From positions 2,728,001 to 2,792,000 of the forward strand of contig NZ_JARZAE010000004.1 in NCBI RefSeq assembly GCF_029892095.1: a stretch of DNA of 64,000 bases, read 5' to 3'. This stretch comes from Kitasatospora sp. MAP12-44 (GTDB lineage: Bacteria > Actinomycetota > Actinomycetes > Streptomycetales > Streptomycetaceae). Numbering within the stretch: position 1 is the stretch's first letter; each line of letters starts with the position of its first letter. Made by a program: the position numbers and the translations under genes. This document shows, in pieces, positions 13,671 through 22,707 of this stretch. The notes under the pieces were generated by a model. That model had not been told where the DNA came from, searched no databases, and saw nothing but the letters and a program-made list of their open reading frames with translations.

Positions 13671-16250
13671 CTACTGCGCGCTGATCGCCCGCAGCATGTT
13701 CAGGCGGGCCGCCCGCCGCGCCGGCCAGAGCGCCGCGAGCACCCCGATCGCCAGGCCGAGCAGCAGGAACAGGCCGAGCCGCGCCCAGGGCAGCACGATC
13801 TCGTACTGCGGAAGCGTGGACCTGCTGAGGCTGCCGCACGCCCAGGCCAGGAAGATCCCCGCGCCGATGCCCAGGGCCGCACCGAACAGCGAGATCGCCA
13901 CCGACTCCAGGCGCACCATCTGCTTGATGCCCCTGCGGTCGAGGCCGATCGCTCGCAGCAGCCCGATCTCCCGGGTCCGCTCGACGACCGACATGGCCAG
14001 GGTGTTGATGACGCCGAACACCGCGATGACGACGGTCATGCCGAGCAGGCCGTACATCATGTTGAGCATGACGTCGCTCCCGCCGGACTGCTCCTTCGTC
14101 AACTGCTCCTGGTTCTGCACCCGCAGGAGCGGACTGTTGCCGAGGGCCTCGCGGATGTCCTGGTCGAGGCCGCTGGTGTTCCGGTCGGACGCGGCCTTGA
14201 CCAGAATGCTGTCGAGCTTCCCTGCGACGAACGCGTTCGGCAGGACATCGCCCAAGGTGCCGATGGCGCCGCCGAAGGCGCGGGTCTGCCGGTAGACACC
14301 CACCACGGTCAGCACCTTCTCGTTGTTGCTGCTGTTACCCACCCTGCCTTGGAAAGTGTCGCCCTTCGACAGGCCGGTGTCCTTGGCCAGCCTGTCGGAG
14401 AGCAGGATCCTGCCGGGGCCGAGGTCGGCGAGCGAGCCGCTGCTGAACGTCAGGTCGGAGACCTTGGCGAGCTGCTGCGGGTCCGCGCCGGTGAGCGTGG
14501 CGCCCTCGCCGCGCGCGACCAGGGCCGCGGAGGCGACGGGCACCGACTCCGCGACGCCCGGGAGTTGGGCGACCTTCGCGCCGAGTGCGGGGTCGATGGT
14601 GGCGGAGCCGCTGACGGACACCTTGTAGTCCGCAGTCAGGCCCGCTACGGCCGCCGCCTTGAGCGCGGCGTCCATGGAGCTGCCGATCACGCTCAGGCTG
14701 GTGATCAGGGTGAGCCCGATCATCAGGGCGGAGGCGGTCGCGGCGGTGCGGCGCGGGTTGCGCAGCGCGTTCTCCTGGGCGAGCTTGCCGCTGACGCCGA
14801 AGAGCCGGGTGGTGACCGCGCCCGCGAGCCGGATCAGCGGCTGGGAGAGCAGCGGTGCTATCACGATCATGCCGGTCAGTGTGAGGACTGAGCCGAGTGC
14901 GGCGGCTTCGAGGTTGCTGTCGGCTCCGTTCTTCTTCATCGCGACGTACAGCATGAGGAGGACACCGGCGCCGGTGAGCACCCCGCCGAGGCTGTTGCGG
15001 AGCACCAGGCTGCGCCTGGGCGGCATCAGGTCGACCGTGGTCAGTGCCTCGACCGGCGCGATCTTCGCGGCCTTGCGGGCCGGCAGCCAGGCGGCGAGCA
15101 CGGTGACGCCGACACCGACCAGCAGGGACTGGACGAGCGCAGCCGTGGAGACGACCAGGGGGCCGTCCGGCAGGCCCGCACCGCCCGCGTTGAGCATCGG
15201 CCGCATTGCGGTCGCAATACCGATGCCGAGCGCGATTCCGGCTACGGAGGCGCCGAGTCCGAGCAGCCCGGCCTCGGCGAGGACCGCGCGGACCACCTGG
15301 CGGCGCGAGGCCCCTACGGCGCGCAGCAGCGCGGTCTCACGGCTGCGCTGAGTGATCAGCATGGTGAAGGTGTTGGCGATGACGAAGACGCCGACGAACA
15401 GCGCGATCCCGGCGAAGGCCAGCAGCATCCGGGTGAGCGCCTTGGTGCCGTCGGCGATCTGCTGCGCCTGCTCGTCCGCGAGCTGGGCTCCGCTGGTGAC
15501 CGTGATGCCGGCGGAGGGCAGCAGCGCGCGGATCCTGCTGGTGAGCTCCTGGTTGTCGGTGCCTGGCGCGGAGCCGACGGCCAACTCGTCGAACTGGCCC
15601 GCCTGCAGGAAGAGTTGCTGTGCGGTGCCGGTGTCGAAGAGCGCGAGGCTGCCGCCCGCGGTCACGCGCGGGTCGTCGGTGCTGACAATGCCGACCAACT
15701 TCTTGGTGAGGGTGGGGCCCTGGACGGCGAAGCGGACCGTGTCACCGATGGCGTAGCCGGCCTTGGCGGCGGTACGCCGGTCCAGCGCGATCTCGTCGCT
15801 CGCGGTGGGGGCGCGTCCGGCGCTGAGGGGGAAACGGCTGTCCCGGTCCGTGTTCGGGCTGTCCGGTGCGTAGTTGATCGCCAGGTTCTGCCAGCTGCTG
15901 TCGGCGTTCAGCGGTTGGCCGTCCTTGGCTGCCAGCGTGGCGGCGCCGTCGACGATGGCGTGCACGGAGGTGACCCCGGGTACGGCACGGACCTTGTCGA
16001 CGAGAGCACCGGTGAGCGCCGTGGAGCGGGCGTCGTCCGCCTGGCTGTCGGGGTTCTGCTCGGAGGTGGCCTGTACGGAGACGGCGACGCCCTTGAAGCT
16101 CTTGGCGGAGGCGCCGCGAAGGGCCTGGGCGACAGAGTCGCCGAAGACGAGCGTGCCGCAGACGAAGGCGACGCCGAGCGTGATCGCGAGGGCAGTCATG
16201 ACCAGTCGGGCTTTGTGCGCGAAGACGTTGCGCAGGGCTGTACGCAGCAT
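13671..16250 (-). CDS. ABC transporter permease with two FtsX domains
   Basis: The product has 859 residues. Two FtsX/MacB-type cores are visible, each with an extracytoplasmic domain and membrane helices. The first ends around PARKAAKIAPVEALTTVD and the second around PARRAARLNMLRAISAQ at the C terminus. The N terminus (MLRTALRNVFAHKARLVMTA) is the usual first helix. Such permeases work with a LolD/MacB-type ATPase as mechanotransmission machines for lipoprotein, peptide or antibiotic efflux. The gene follows the ATPase by 54 bp and lies behind a two-component system. Confidence 0.9.
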   Translation of the reverse strand: MLRTALRNVFAHKARLVMTALAITLGVAFVCGTLVFGDSVAQALRGASAKSFKGVAVSVQATSEQNPDSQADDARSTALTGALVDKVRAVPGVTSVHAIVDGAATLAAKDGQPLNADSSWQNLAINYAPDSPNTDRDSRFPLSAGRAPTASDEIALDRRTAAKAGYAIGDTVRFAVQGPTLTKKLVGIVSTDDPRVTAGGSLALFDTGTAQQLFLQAGQFDELAVGSAPGTDNQELTSRIRALLPSAGITVTSGAQLADEQAQQIADGTKALTRMLLAFAGIALFVGVFVIANTFTMLITQRSRETALLRAVGASRRQVVRAVLAEAGLLGLGASVAGIALGIGIATAMRPMLNAGGAGLPDGPLVVSTAALVQSLLVGVGVTVLAAWLPARKAAKIAPVEALTTVDLMPPRRSLVLRNSLGGVLTGAGVLLMLYVAMKKNGADSNLEAAALGSVLTLTGMIVIAPLLSQPLIRLAGAVTTRLFGVSGKLAQENALRNPRRTAATASALMIGLTLITSLSVIGSSMDAALKAAAVAGLTADYKVSVSGSATIDPALGAKVAQLPGVAESVPVASAALVARGEGATLTGADPQQLAKVSDLTFSSGSLADLGPGRILLSDRLAKDTGLSKGDTFQGRVGNSSNNEKVLTVVGVYRQTRAFGGAIGTLGDVLPNAFVAGKLDSILVKAASDRNTSGLDQDIREALGNSPLLRVQNQEQLTKEQSGGSDVMLNMMYGLLGMTVVIAVFGVINTLAMSVVERTREIGLLRAIGLDRRGIKQMVRLESVAISLFGAALGIGAGIFLAWACGSLSRSTLPQYEIVLPWARLGLFLLLGLAIGVLAALWPARRAARLNMLRAISAQ

Positions 16251-16304
16251 GGCGGTGTGGTCCCACTTCTGACGTGCGTGAATGGCGGGGAGCGGACGGC
16301 CGGG

Positions 16305-17099
16305 TCAGCTCGTGCGGGCCTCGGCGTCGAACTGCCTCATCCGGTCCAGGACGCCCTCGGCGGTCGGCGCGAGCAGCTCGTCGGTGAGGCGGCCGTCGGC
16401 GAGGAAGACCACGCGGTCGGCGTAGCCGGCGGCCGCCGGGTCGTGGGTGACCATGACGATGGTCTGGCCCAACTCCCGTACGGAGTCCCGCAGGAAGCCC
16501 AGGATCTCGGAGCCGGCGCGGGAGTCCAGATTGCCGGTCGGCTCGTCCGCGAAGATGATCTCCGGGCGGGACGCGAGGGCGCGGGCCACGGCGACCCGCT
16601 GCTGCTGGCCGCCGGACAGCTGAGCGGGGCGGTGGCTCAGCCGTCCGGAGAGTCCGACGGTTGCCACGACCGTGTCCAGCCACTCCTGGTCCGGCCTGCG
16701 GCCCGCGATGGCCATCGGCAGCGTGATGTTCTCCAGCGCCGTCAGCGTGGGGAGCAGGTTGAACGCCTGGAAGACGAAACCGACGCTGTCCCGGCGCAGC
16801 CGGGTGAGCTGCCGGTCGTTGAGGCTGGACAGTTCGGTGTCGCCGATCTGTGCGGAGCCGGCCGAGACCGAGTCGAGCCCCGCCATGCAGTGCATCAGCG
16901 TCGACTTGCCGGAGCCGGACGGCCCCATGATCGCGGTGAACCGGCCACGCCCGAACGCCAACGAGACCGAGTCCAGGGCGACGACCCGGGTCTCGCCCTG
17001 GCCGTAGACCTTGGACAGCCCGGTGGCCCGGGCGGCGACAGGACCCGCGGGGGATGCGGAGGATTGGGCGGGCACGGCGGCGGCTGCCTGTATCGACAT
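16305..17099 (-). CDS. ABC transporter ATP-binding protein (MacB/LolD type)
   Basis: This 264-residue ATPase has Walker A GPSGSGKST (59-67), signature LSGGQQQR (161-168) and Walker B IIFADEPTGNLD (181-192), followed by the H-loop HDP. The GNLD form and the 30-residue N-terminal extension are typical of MacB-like ATPases in actinomycetes. GGAG precedes the ATG by seven bases. It powers the FtsX-type permease encoded directly downstream. A hairpin at 17251-17280 separates it from the two-component genes. Confidence 0.93.
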   Translation of the reverse strand: MSIQAAAAVPAQSSASPAGPVAARATGLSKVYGQGETRVVALDSVSLAFGRGRFTAIMGPSGSGKSTLMHCMAGLDSVSAGSAQIGDTELSSLNDRQLTRLRRDSVGFVFQAFNLLPTLTALENITLPMAIAGRRPDQEWLDTVVATVGLSGRLSHRPAQLSGGQQQRVAVARALASRPEIIFADEPTGNLDSRAGSEILGFLRDSVRELGQTIVMVTHDPAAAGYADRVVFLADGRLTDELLAPTAEGVLDRMRQFDAEARTS

Positions 17100-17250
17100 G
17101 TCAGCTCCGGAAGTTACGGGGGGAAGAGGCTCTGTGCCTGCCTCTCATCCTCGATGCGCCGTGCTGGCGAACCGTCAGCCTCAGGGTGTGAACAAGGCGT
17201 CTGCCGAAGGTCGGGCCCGGGGGCGCGCGTAGTCCTCGGGGCGGACGGCC

Positions 17251-17280
17251 CGTCTCTGTCCTTCGGCAGAGGCAGAGACG
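17251..17280 (-). terminator. hairpin between response regulator and ABC genes
   Basis: CGTCTCTG (17251-17258) pairs with CAGAGACG (17273-17280), with an inner CCT/AGG. It begins 18 bp after the response-regulator stop codon and can act as a terminator or attenuator. A competing repeat, CTGCCGAAGG at 17201-17210 with its complement at 17260-17269, overlaps it. Confidence 0.55.
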
Positions 17281-17297
17281 GTGTGCGGCGTCGTTGG

Positions 17298-18050
17298 TCA
17301 GGCCAGCAGGCCCGTCCGGTAGGCGAGTACCGCCGCCTGGACCCGGCTGTCCGTGCCCGTCTTCACCAGGACGGCGCTGACGTGGGTCTTCACCGTGCCT
17401 ACGCCGATGCCCAGTTGACGGCCGATCTCCGCGTTGGCGAGGCCCTGGCCCAGCAGCGCGAGGACGTCGCGCTCCCGGCCGGTGAGCGTCGCCAGCCGCT
17501 GTCCGGGGACGGGGGCGGGGACGGAACCGGTGACCGGCGCTGACGCCCCCTCGGCTCCCGGCCTGCCGACACCGCCGGCACCGCTGGCACCGCTGGCACC
17601 GCCGTCGAGCATGCGCTCGATGACGCTGCGGGTAACCTTGGGCGAGAGCACCGCGTCGCCCGCGGCGGCGGCCCGTACCGCTCTGATCAGCTCCTGCGGG
17701 CCCTCGTCCTTGAGCAGGAAGCCGGTGGCGCCGGACCGCAGCGCGCGCGTCACGCTCTTCTCGTCGCCGAAGGTGGTGAGCATGACGACCTGCGGCCGGG
17801 GGCGCAGCGCCAGCAGCCGCTCGATCGTGGCGAGCCCGTCGAGCACGGGCATCCGGATGTCGATCAGGGCCACGTCGGGACGGGTCTCGGCGGCGACCCG
17901 CACGGCCTCCTCGCCGTTCCTCGCCTCGCCGACCACCTCGATGCCTTCGGCATGGCGCAGGATCAGCCGCACGCCGTGCCGGATCAGCTCCTCGTCGTCG
18001 GCGAGCAGGACCCGGATCGGGCGGTGGTCGGCAGCGGGAACGTCGGTCAT
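17298..18050 (-). CDS. NarL/LuxR-family response regulator
   Basis: The product has 250 residues. The receiver domain has the acidic pair at 18-19 (LLADDEE), phosphoacceptor Asp64 (ALIDIRMP) and the conserved Lys in LLKDE. A Gly/Ala/Pro-rich linker leads to a LuxR-type helix-turn-helix (LTGRERDVLALLGQGLANAE, then GVGTVKTHVSAVL). Its ATG overlaps the histidine-kinase stop (ATGA at 18047-18050), so the pair is translationally coupled. The ABC exporter genes immediately downstream are the likely targets. Confidence 0.93.
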   Translation of the reverse strand: MTDVPAADHRPIRVLLADDEELIRHGVRLILRHAEGIEVVGEARNGEEAVRVAAETRPDVALIDIRMPVLDGLATIERLLALRPRPQVVMLTTFGDEKSVTRALRSGATGFLLKDEGPQELIRAVRAAAAGDAVLSPKVTRSVIERMLDGGASGASGAGGVGRPGAEGASAPVTGSVPAPVPGQRLATLTGRERDVLALLGQGLANAEIGRQLGIGVGTVKTHVSAVLVKTGTDSRVQAAVLAYRTGLLA

Positions 18051-19726
18051 CGGGACTCCCACGGTGGTGTAAGCGACACCATGGACACGGTGAAGCGGTC
18101 GATCGTGGCCAACGTATCGCCACGGAAGCAGTACCGGGTGATCCCGAGCTGATCGGGGCCCTCGGCCGGCGGCGTGGAGTCGTCGAACGACATCGTCGAG
18201 TACAGGCAGCTCGTCACGGACTGCGGGTGGGCCGGCTCCCGGCCCGTCGCCGCCGCGCGCGCCAGTGAGCTGCCCCCGTACACGGCCTGCTCCACCATCG
18301 TGCGGGACATCCCGATCCGGGGCGGCTCGGGAACGCTGGGGTCGGGTTGCGGGAACGCCTGGGTGACCAGAACGAGGCCGCACATCATCATCACGCCCAC
18401 GCCGATGAGGCCGAGGAGCCCGCTGAGCGCATTCACGGCACGGCGTTGGACACCAGCGGGCTCAGGCGGCGGGGCGGTCGTCGTTGCCGTCGTGGCCGTC
18501 GTGGCCGTCGTGGCCAGGCTCGCTCCCGGGTCCGGCCGCGCCGGGATCCGGGCCGTCACCGCGAAGCCGCCGGCCGTCGTCGGGCCCACCTCCAGGGTGC
18601 CGCCGAGCAGCGCCACCCGTTCCCGCAGCCCGACATGGCCACGCCCCGAACCCAGACCGGTCTCCGCCTCCGGAGCCACCGGCGGGGTGCCGTTGCGTAC
18701 CAGCACCACCACCCGGTCGTCGGTGTGGGTGACCGCCACGGTGACGTGCGCTCCGGCGGCGTACCGGTGCACGTTGGTCAGCGACTCGCGCACCACCCGG
18801 TGCACCGCACGCCGCACCTGCGCCGCGCGGTCGTTCAGGTCGGGGCCCTCCCAGGTGAGCTCGACGGGTATGCCGCCGCTGCGCGACTCCTCGGCCAGCG
18901 CCTCGACGTCGGACCGGGTACCCGTCGTATCGGTCAGCGCGTCCGTCCCGGTGTCCCGCCCCAACGGGCCCAGCACACCCAGCACTTCGCGCAGCTCCCG
19001 CATCGCCTCCACGACAGCCCAGCGCACCAGGGCCGCCTCGTCGCGCAGTTCGGGCGACTCCTGCTGCAGCGCCATCTCCAGCCCGCCGGTGTGCAGCGAG
19101 ATCACGCTGAGCCGGTGACCGATCAGGTCGTGCATCTCCGCGGCGATCCGGGACCGTTCATGGATCCGCGACTCGCTCTCCGCCAGCCGACGGGCCGCCT
19201 CCGCGGCGGCGGCCCGTTCCCGAAGCGCCCGCAGCAGCCGATCCTCCTGCCCGCCCGAGCTGCCGATGAGTCCCGGCACCAGCAGCGTGGTGGCGGCGAG
19301 TACGGCGCCGACCGCAAGCCCGTACGAGTGGCTGCCGAACCCGATGCCCGGGGCGAAGGCGGCGCAGGCCAGCGTCGCCAGCGCGGCCGAGGCGAGCAGC
19401 ACGGCGTTCCGGCGCCGGGGTGCCGTCAGGTGCTTGACCGTGGTGTACGCCGTGATGGCCGCAGGCAGCCCGGCGGCCGGCAACAGGCCCAGCACGACGG
19501 AGATGCCCAGCAGACTCATCGTGGGAAAGCGACGGCGCACGGCGATCAGAGGAAGCGCGAGGACGCCGAGGAGGAGCCTGATCCCATCGGACGGGCCGGG
19601 GCCCCGCAGGGTCACCTCGGTGAGAAGCATCAGCAACCCCCCGCCGCTCACTTCCGCCAGCGCGCGCCACAGCCCCCGGCTCTGCCTGCCGGCGGCCATG
19701 GACGGATATCGGGAGATGGTGACCAT
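18047..19726 (-). CDS. NarL-type sensor histidine kinase with extra C-terminal membrane-anchored domain
   Basis: About 559 residues. Four to five N-terminal membrane helices lead to the HisKA_3 dimerisation helix with phosphoacceptor His199 (AAEMHDLIGHRLSVI) and a HATPase domain ending in GGTLEVGPTTAGGFAV. Unusually, the protein does not stop there. A Thr-rich linker, a further membrane helix (LLGLIGVGVMMMCGLVLVT) and about 95 residues with two Cys follow, presumably outside the cell. The start at 19726 is uncertain because no strong ribosome site is seen. It partners the response regulator. Confidence 0.88.
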   Translation of the reverse strand: MVTISRYPSMAAGRQSRGLWRALAEVSGGGLLMLLTEVTLRGPGPSDGIRLLLGVLALPLIAVRRRFPTMSLLGISVVLGLLPAAGLPAAITAYTTVKHLTAPRRRNAVLLASAALATLACAAFAPGIGFGSHSYGLAVGAVLAATTLLVPGLIGSSGGQEDRLLRALRERAAAAEAARRLAESESRIHERSRIAAEMHDLIGHRLSVISLHTGGLEMALQQESPELRDEAALVRWAVVEAMRELREVLGVLGPLGRDTGTDALTDTTGTRSDVEALAEESRSGGIPVELTWEGPDLNDRAAQVRRAVHRVVRESLTNVHRYAAGAHVTVAVTHTDDRVVVLVRNGTPPVAPEAETGLGSGRGHVGLRERVALLGGTLEVGPTTAGGFAVTARIPARPDPGASLATTATTATTATTTAPPPEPAGVQRRAVNALSGLLGLIGVGVMMMCGLVLVTQAFPQPDPSVPEPPRIGMSRTMVEQAVYGGSSLARAAATGREPAHPQSVTSCLYSTMSFDDSTPPAEGPDQLGITRYCFRGDTLATIDRFTVSMVSLTPPWESR

Positions 19727-20059
19727 CGGCCAATTGTCCGGGGCAGTACAGCGCGCCCGTATGCGACCTGCGGATGACCTACTGCTCCCCCAAAAGCCAG
19801 AGGCCCCCCGGAGCCACCGTCCTCGTCGGCCATCCCTGACGACCCATCGATCTCCCTCACCGAGCGACCCGATGCGCATGCGTCCGGCGCCGTTGATGTC
19901 AGATGGTGATGTACCGACTCCGACTACCCAGCCCCGGCTGCAAGCCCGATCTCCCTTGTGCTCCAAGTGATCCCCCTACGCGCCCTTGTCGCGCTGCGCT
20001 GATCACCAGACCGTCAGAGTTGACGATCGTTCAGAGCGAATCCGGACCCGGGGGAATTC
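19727..20059. other. intergenic region, 333 bp
   Basis: Divergent promoter region between the histidine kinase and a hypothetical gene. TTGACG at about 20,019 is a possible -35 element for the plus-strand gene. No RNA gene or clear repeat is seen. GC content and base order begin to differ from the left side, so an island border may lie here. Confidence 0.35.
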
Positions 20060-20674
20060 ATGACCGATGAAGATACGGCTTCGCCGTGGGCCCGGAAGGT
20101 CTTTGGCCCACTCGCTCCCAGCCTGAGCCGGATCGTCCCGGCTTGCCTCGTCCGAGCTCACGAGCGGGCCAGGGATGCTCACCAGAGCGTGCACACTCAG
20201 ACCCTGGAGGCTTACGGGCACGGGCTCTACGCCGCACAGTACGAAGAGCTGGCCACCGGCCTGGCGGAGCTCCCTGGCGCTGAGCCGGTCCGGCTTCAGG
20301 CGCGCACCGTCATGGTCGTGGCCGGCCACGTGCTCTATCCGCTCCGCTACTCAAAGAAGGACGTACCCGTCAGCAGCGCCAAACTCCGCCGCGCCTCCGG
20401 CCTGCGAGCCGACCTCATCCGGCGCCACGGACCAGATCCGATGCAGGGCGAACTGGACCTGGGCCTCGACCACCACGAGCCGGACGAACTGCACAACGAC
20501 CTCGCCCGGCTCGCCCCCGAGACCAAGCTCGTCCTCGTCGCCTACGCCTGCGCCCAGCACAGCGGCGTCGTCCGCCTGGAGTGGGGCTCGGCAGAACTCC
20601 GCAGCGAGGACAGATCACTGATCTGGCACCACCACGAAGCGCTGCCAGTGCCCCCGCAACCGACCGCTGTCTGA
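20060..20674 (+). CDS. hypothetical protein
   Basis: The ATG at 20060 follows GGGGG, giving 204 residues. The sequence is helical and soluble (SLSRIVPACLVRAHERARDA, EELATGLAELPGAEPVRLQA), with LVLVAYACAQHSGVVRLEWG near the end. No membrane segment, signal or catalytic motif stands out. I do not recognise the family, though similar proteins occur singly in Streptomyces accessory regions. It is the first gene of the eroded island. Confidence 0.6.
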   Translation: MTDEDTASPWARKVFGPLAPSLSRIVPACLVRAHERARDAHQSVHTQTLEAYGHGLYAAQYEELATGLAELPGAEPVRLQARTVMVVAGHVLYPLRYSKKDVPVSSAKLRRASGLRADLIRRHGPDPMQGELDLGLDHHEPDELHNDLARLAPETKLVLVAYACAQHSGVVRLEWGSAELRSEDRSLIWHHHEALPVPPQPTAV

Positions 20675-20876
20675 CCACCCGGGCACCACACCTTCCGCTG
20701 GCGCCATCGTCGTAATCGCCGTCTGAGCGGAAGGGCGCTTAGAAGGGCCCCTGTCGCTCCGGGGGGATCAGGCCCCTGACCTGCGCAGTAGCTTCTCAGT
20801 CGAGGTGCCGCAACCTGGCCGCGACGCGAATGCGACGCCGCAGAGCAGCGATGGGGGCTTGTTGGAGGTGTGCTGC

Positions 20877-21008
20877 GTGAGCATTGTGAGAACTTGGCAC
20901 CGCGACGGAGTCCTGCAACAGGTTGACCGATGCCCTGAGCCTGCGATCGAGGGGATAATGATTGCCATCGCTATCTCATCAGGCGTCGCAGTGGAATTGC
21001 TTAATTAG
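20877..21008 (+). CDS. small hypothetical protein (43 aa)
   Basis: A GTG with GGAGG eight bases upstream opens 43 codons ending in a hydrophobic stretch (IEGIMIAIAISSGVAVELL). Its stop codon overlaps that of the convergent YaaC-like gene (21005-21008). The good ribosome site is the main support; chance is possible. Confidence 0.35.
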   Translation: MSIVRTWHRDGVLQQVDRCPEPAIEGIMIAIAISSGVAVELLN

Positions 21009-22144
21009 ACTCTAAATGAGTCGCCAGCAAAGAAGTATTGCTCCTTGCCTTCAAGTCCAGTGAGAGTGTCGATCAGCATCGGGAGAGCGCACTCGCGGGC
21101 AACTGCGTCGAACATGTAGGCTTGCTCTGGATGAATTTGCGAATCAAAGACCGATGGCTTATATCTAACGAGCGAGGATGCATAGTATGCAATCGCGTAC
21201 CTGGCAAGCGAGGACGGCATGGGGATCATCTTGGTCTTGTAGAGACTCGGAGATATTGTGACATCTGCAGTCTCGTTGATCCGCATGCTTAGAATGCCGC
21301 GGATCTGCATAGTGAGTTTGTGTGCGCCTGAGATGTCTAGGGTGCCAGGCGGGTCCGATGGGGCTGTAAGTCGAGACTCATATAGGGCCATTGTAGTCAT
21401 TAGACGTCGACTGATCCCAAAGTGGTCGCGCCATTCCGACATTATTTGAGTTTCGCGAAAGTGCCTAAAGAATAGCTTGCCAGTGACACTCGAAGCATCT
21501 ATCCGGGTGCCGCCCAGAAGAAGTATGAGAGGCCATGATTGAGAGTGGTCGGCGGCCACCATATGCTGGGCCTGGAGCACCTGCGTGTCGCCCATCCCGG
21601 CGTCGGCGACCTGCGTTCCGATCTCGGGAATCTGCACTAGCAGGCGCTTTACGGGGATGCGCATACCCACGGGTAGGGTGGTTCCTGTGCGCTGCTCATA
21701 AAGCCATCGGAAAACCCCTTCCTTGACGACAAGGGAGTCTCCGGATACGGTTTGCGCCTGCTTGGGGCTGAAGCTCAATCCATGCCCTACAAACTGTCCA
21801 CTTATTTTGGCTGCGTGACTGCTGAGGAGTTCAGCCTTCGCGAAATTTAGCATGGCGTAGTAGTAGAGCAGGCAGGCGGACCTATTGGGAACTCCGAGCG
21901 CCGCCTCGTAGTTGCTCAGGCCTTGGCGCAAAAAGTTCCTGTATTCCCTCCATGAAGAGTTCTTTTGGGCGAGGGTTCCTGGGAATCTAGCTCGTCCAAC
22001 TGCGGCGATTTCCGCGTGGCGCCTCAGGTTTTCTAGGAGCAGTGGAAATGAAGCCGACTCGCTCCATATTTGATATCCAGTGCCAGGGTCAACTGGTGGC
22101 ATTGGAATCCACGACATATACGGGCGATGGGGAGGGAGCGTCAT
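21005..22144 (-). CDS. YaaC-like protein, low-GC and horizontally acquired
   Basis: The ATG at 22144 follows AGAAGGGA, giving 379 residues. The segment LLYYYAMLNFAKAELLSS and the C-terminal block YASSLVRYKPSVF followed by EQAYMFDAVARECALPMLID match the YaaC family, whose role is unknown. The coding sequence is visibly poorer in GC than anything else here, with many A/T third positions, so it was recently acquired. It sits alone between a 43-residue gene and a GntR relic. No membrane segment is seen. Confidence 0.65.
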   Translation of the reverse strand: MTLPPHRPYMSWIPMPPVDPGTGYQIWSESASFPLLLENLRRHAEIAAVGRARFPGTLAQKNSSWREYRNFLRQGLSNYEAALGVPNRSACLLYYYAMLNFAKAELLSSHAAKISGQFVGHGLSFSPKQAQTVSGDSLVVKEGVFRWLYEQRTGTTLPVGMRIPVKRLLVQIPEIGTQVADAGMGDTQVLQAQHMVAADHSQSWPLILLLGGTRIDASSVTGKLFFRHFRETQIMSEWRDHFGISRRLMTTMALYESRLTAPSDPPGTLDISGAHKLTMQIRGILSMRINETADVTISPSLYKTKMIPMPSSLARYAIAYYASSLVRYKPSVFDSQIHPEQAYMFDAVARECALPMLIDTLTGLEGKEQYFFAGDSFRV

Positions 22145-22707
22145 TCGGCTAGTTCCCTTCTGCGGCGGCAGAGTCTCCTGGGAGGCGTGGCTAGACGATA
22201 GACCCTGGCACTCCTCCGTGCATGCGATACGTGTCATTTCTCAGTCGGGTGCACTTGTTCCGGCCGTGGCGGCGGTCGAGGCTTGCCTCACCCACGCTGC
22301 GGCTCGCCTGTACCCGGAGGCCTCCCGTCCCGAAACAGCCCGGTGCTGACCCGAGAGGCGTGGGTGTAGCCGCAGCCGGTGGACTTCGCCGACATCGAAC
22401 TGTCCTGGCTGACCCAGACGTTGCCGCCTCAGGTGATCGGCAGTGAGCCGGAGGCGGAGGGCGTGCGGCCGCTGCTGGCGCGCGGTGGGCGGTTCGATCG
22501 GTACACGCAGGTGGTCCGGACGATCGATCGGCTGTCACTGTTCGTCAATCGGTCCAGCTTTCGGCTTCTGGTCGACTCTGATGCTGCAGTGCTTGTTGGC
22601 GGGAGCCGTTCGCCCCTGGGCGCTCGGCCATACTGACTGAGTCCCCGGGAGCAGGGCGGTAGTCCTTCATGCTGGTTAGGACGAAGACACCAGGGAGGGA
22701 GTGGCCA
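22145..22707. other. intergenic region with gene relic, 563 bp
   Basis: No intact gene is evident. An open frame at 22379-22636 (FADIELSWLTQTLPP, FDRYTQVVRTIDRLSLFVNR) reads like part of a protein but has no ribosome site and no recognised homologue, so it is probably a fragment. The last 60 bases hold the leader and AGGGAGG ribosome site of the GntR gene. Confidence 0.35.

Noticed and set aside
18475..18520. Repeated GTCGTGGCC units in the histidine kinase gene
   Set aside because: They lie in the coding frame of the Thr/Ala linker (ATTATTATT) and show no separate function.
20691..20734. 9-bp inverted repeat CCTTCCGCT/AGCGGAAGG as terminator or att site
   Set aside because: The loop is 26 bases and there is no supporting context beyond its position after a gene; left unassigned.
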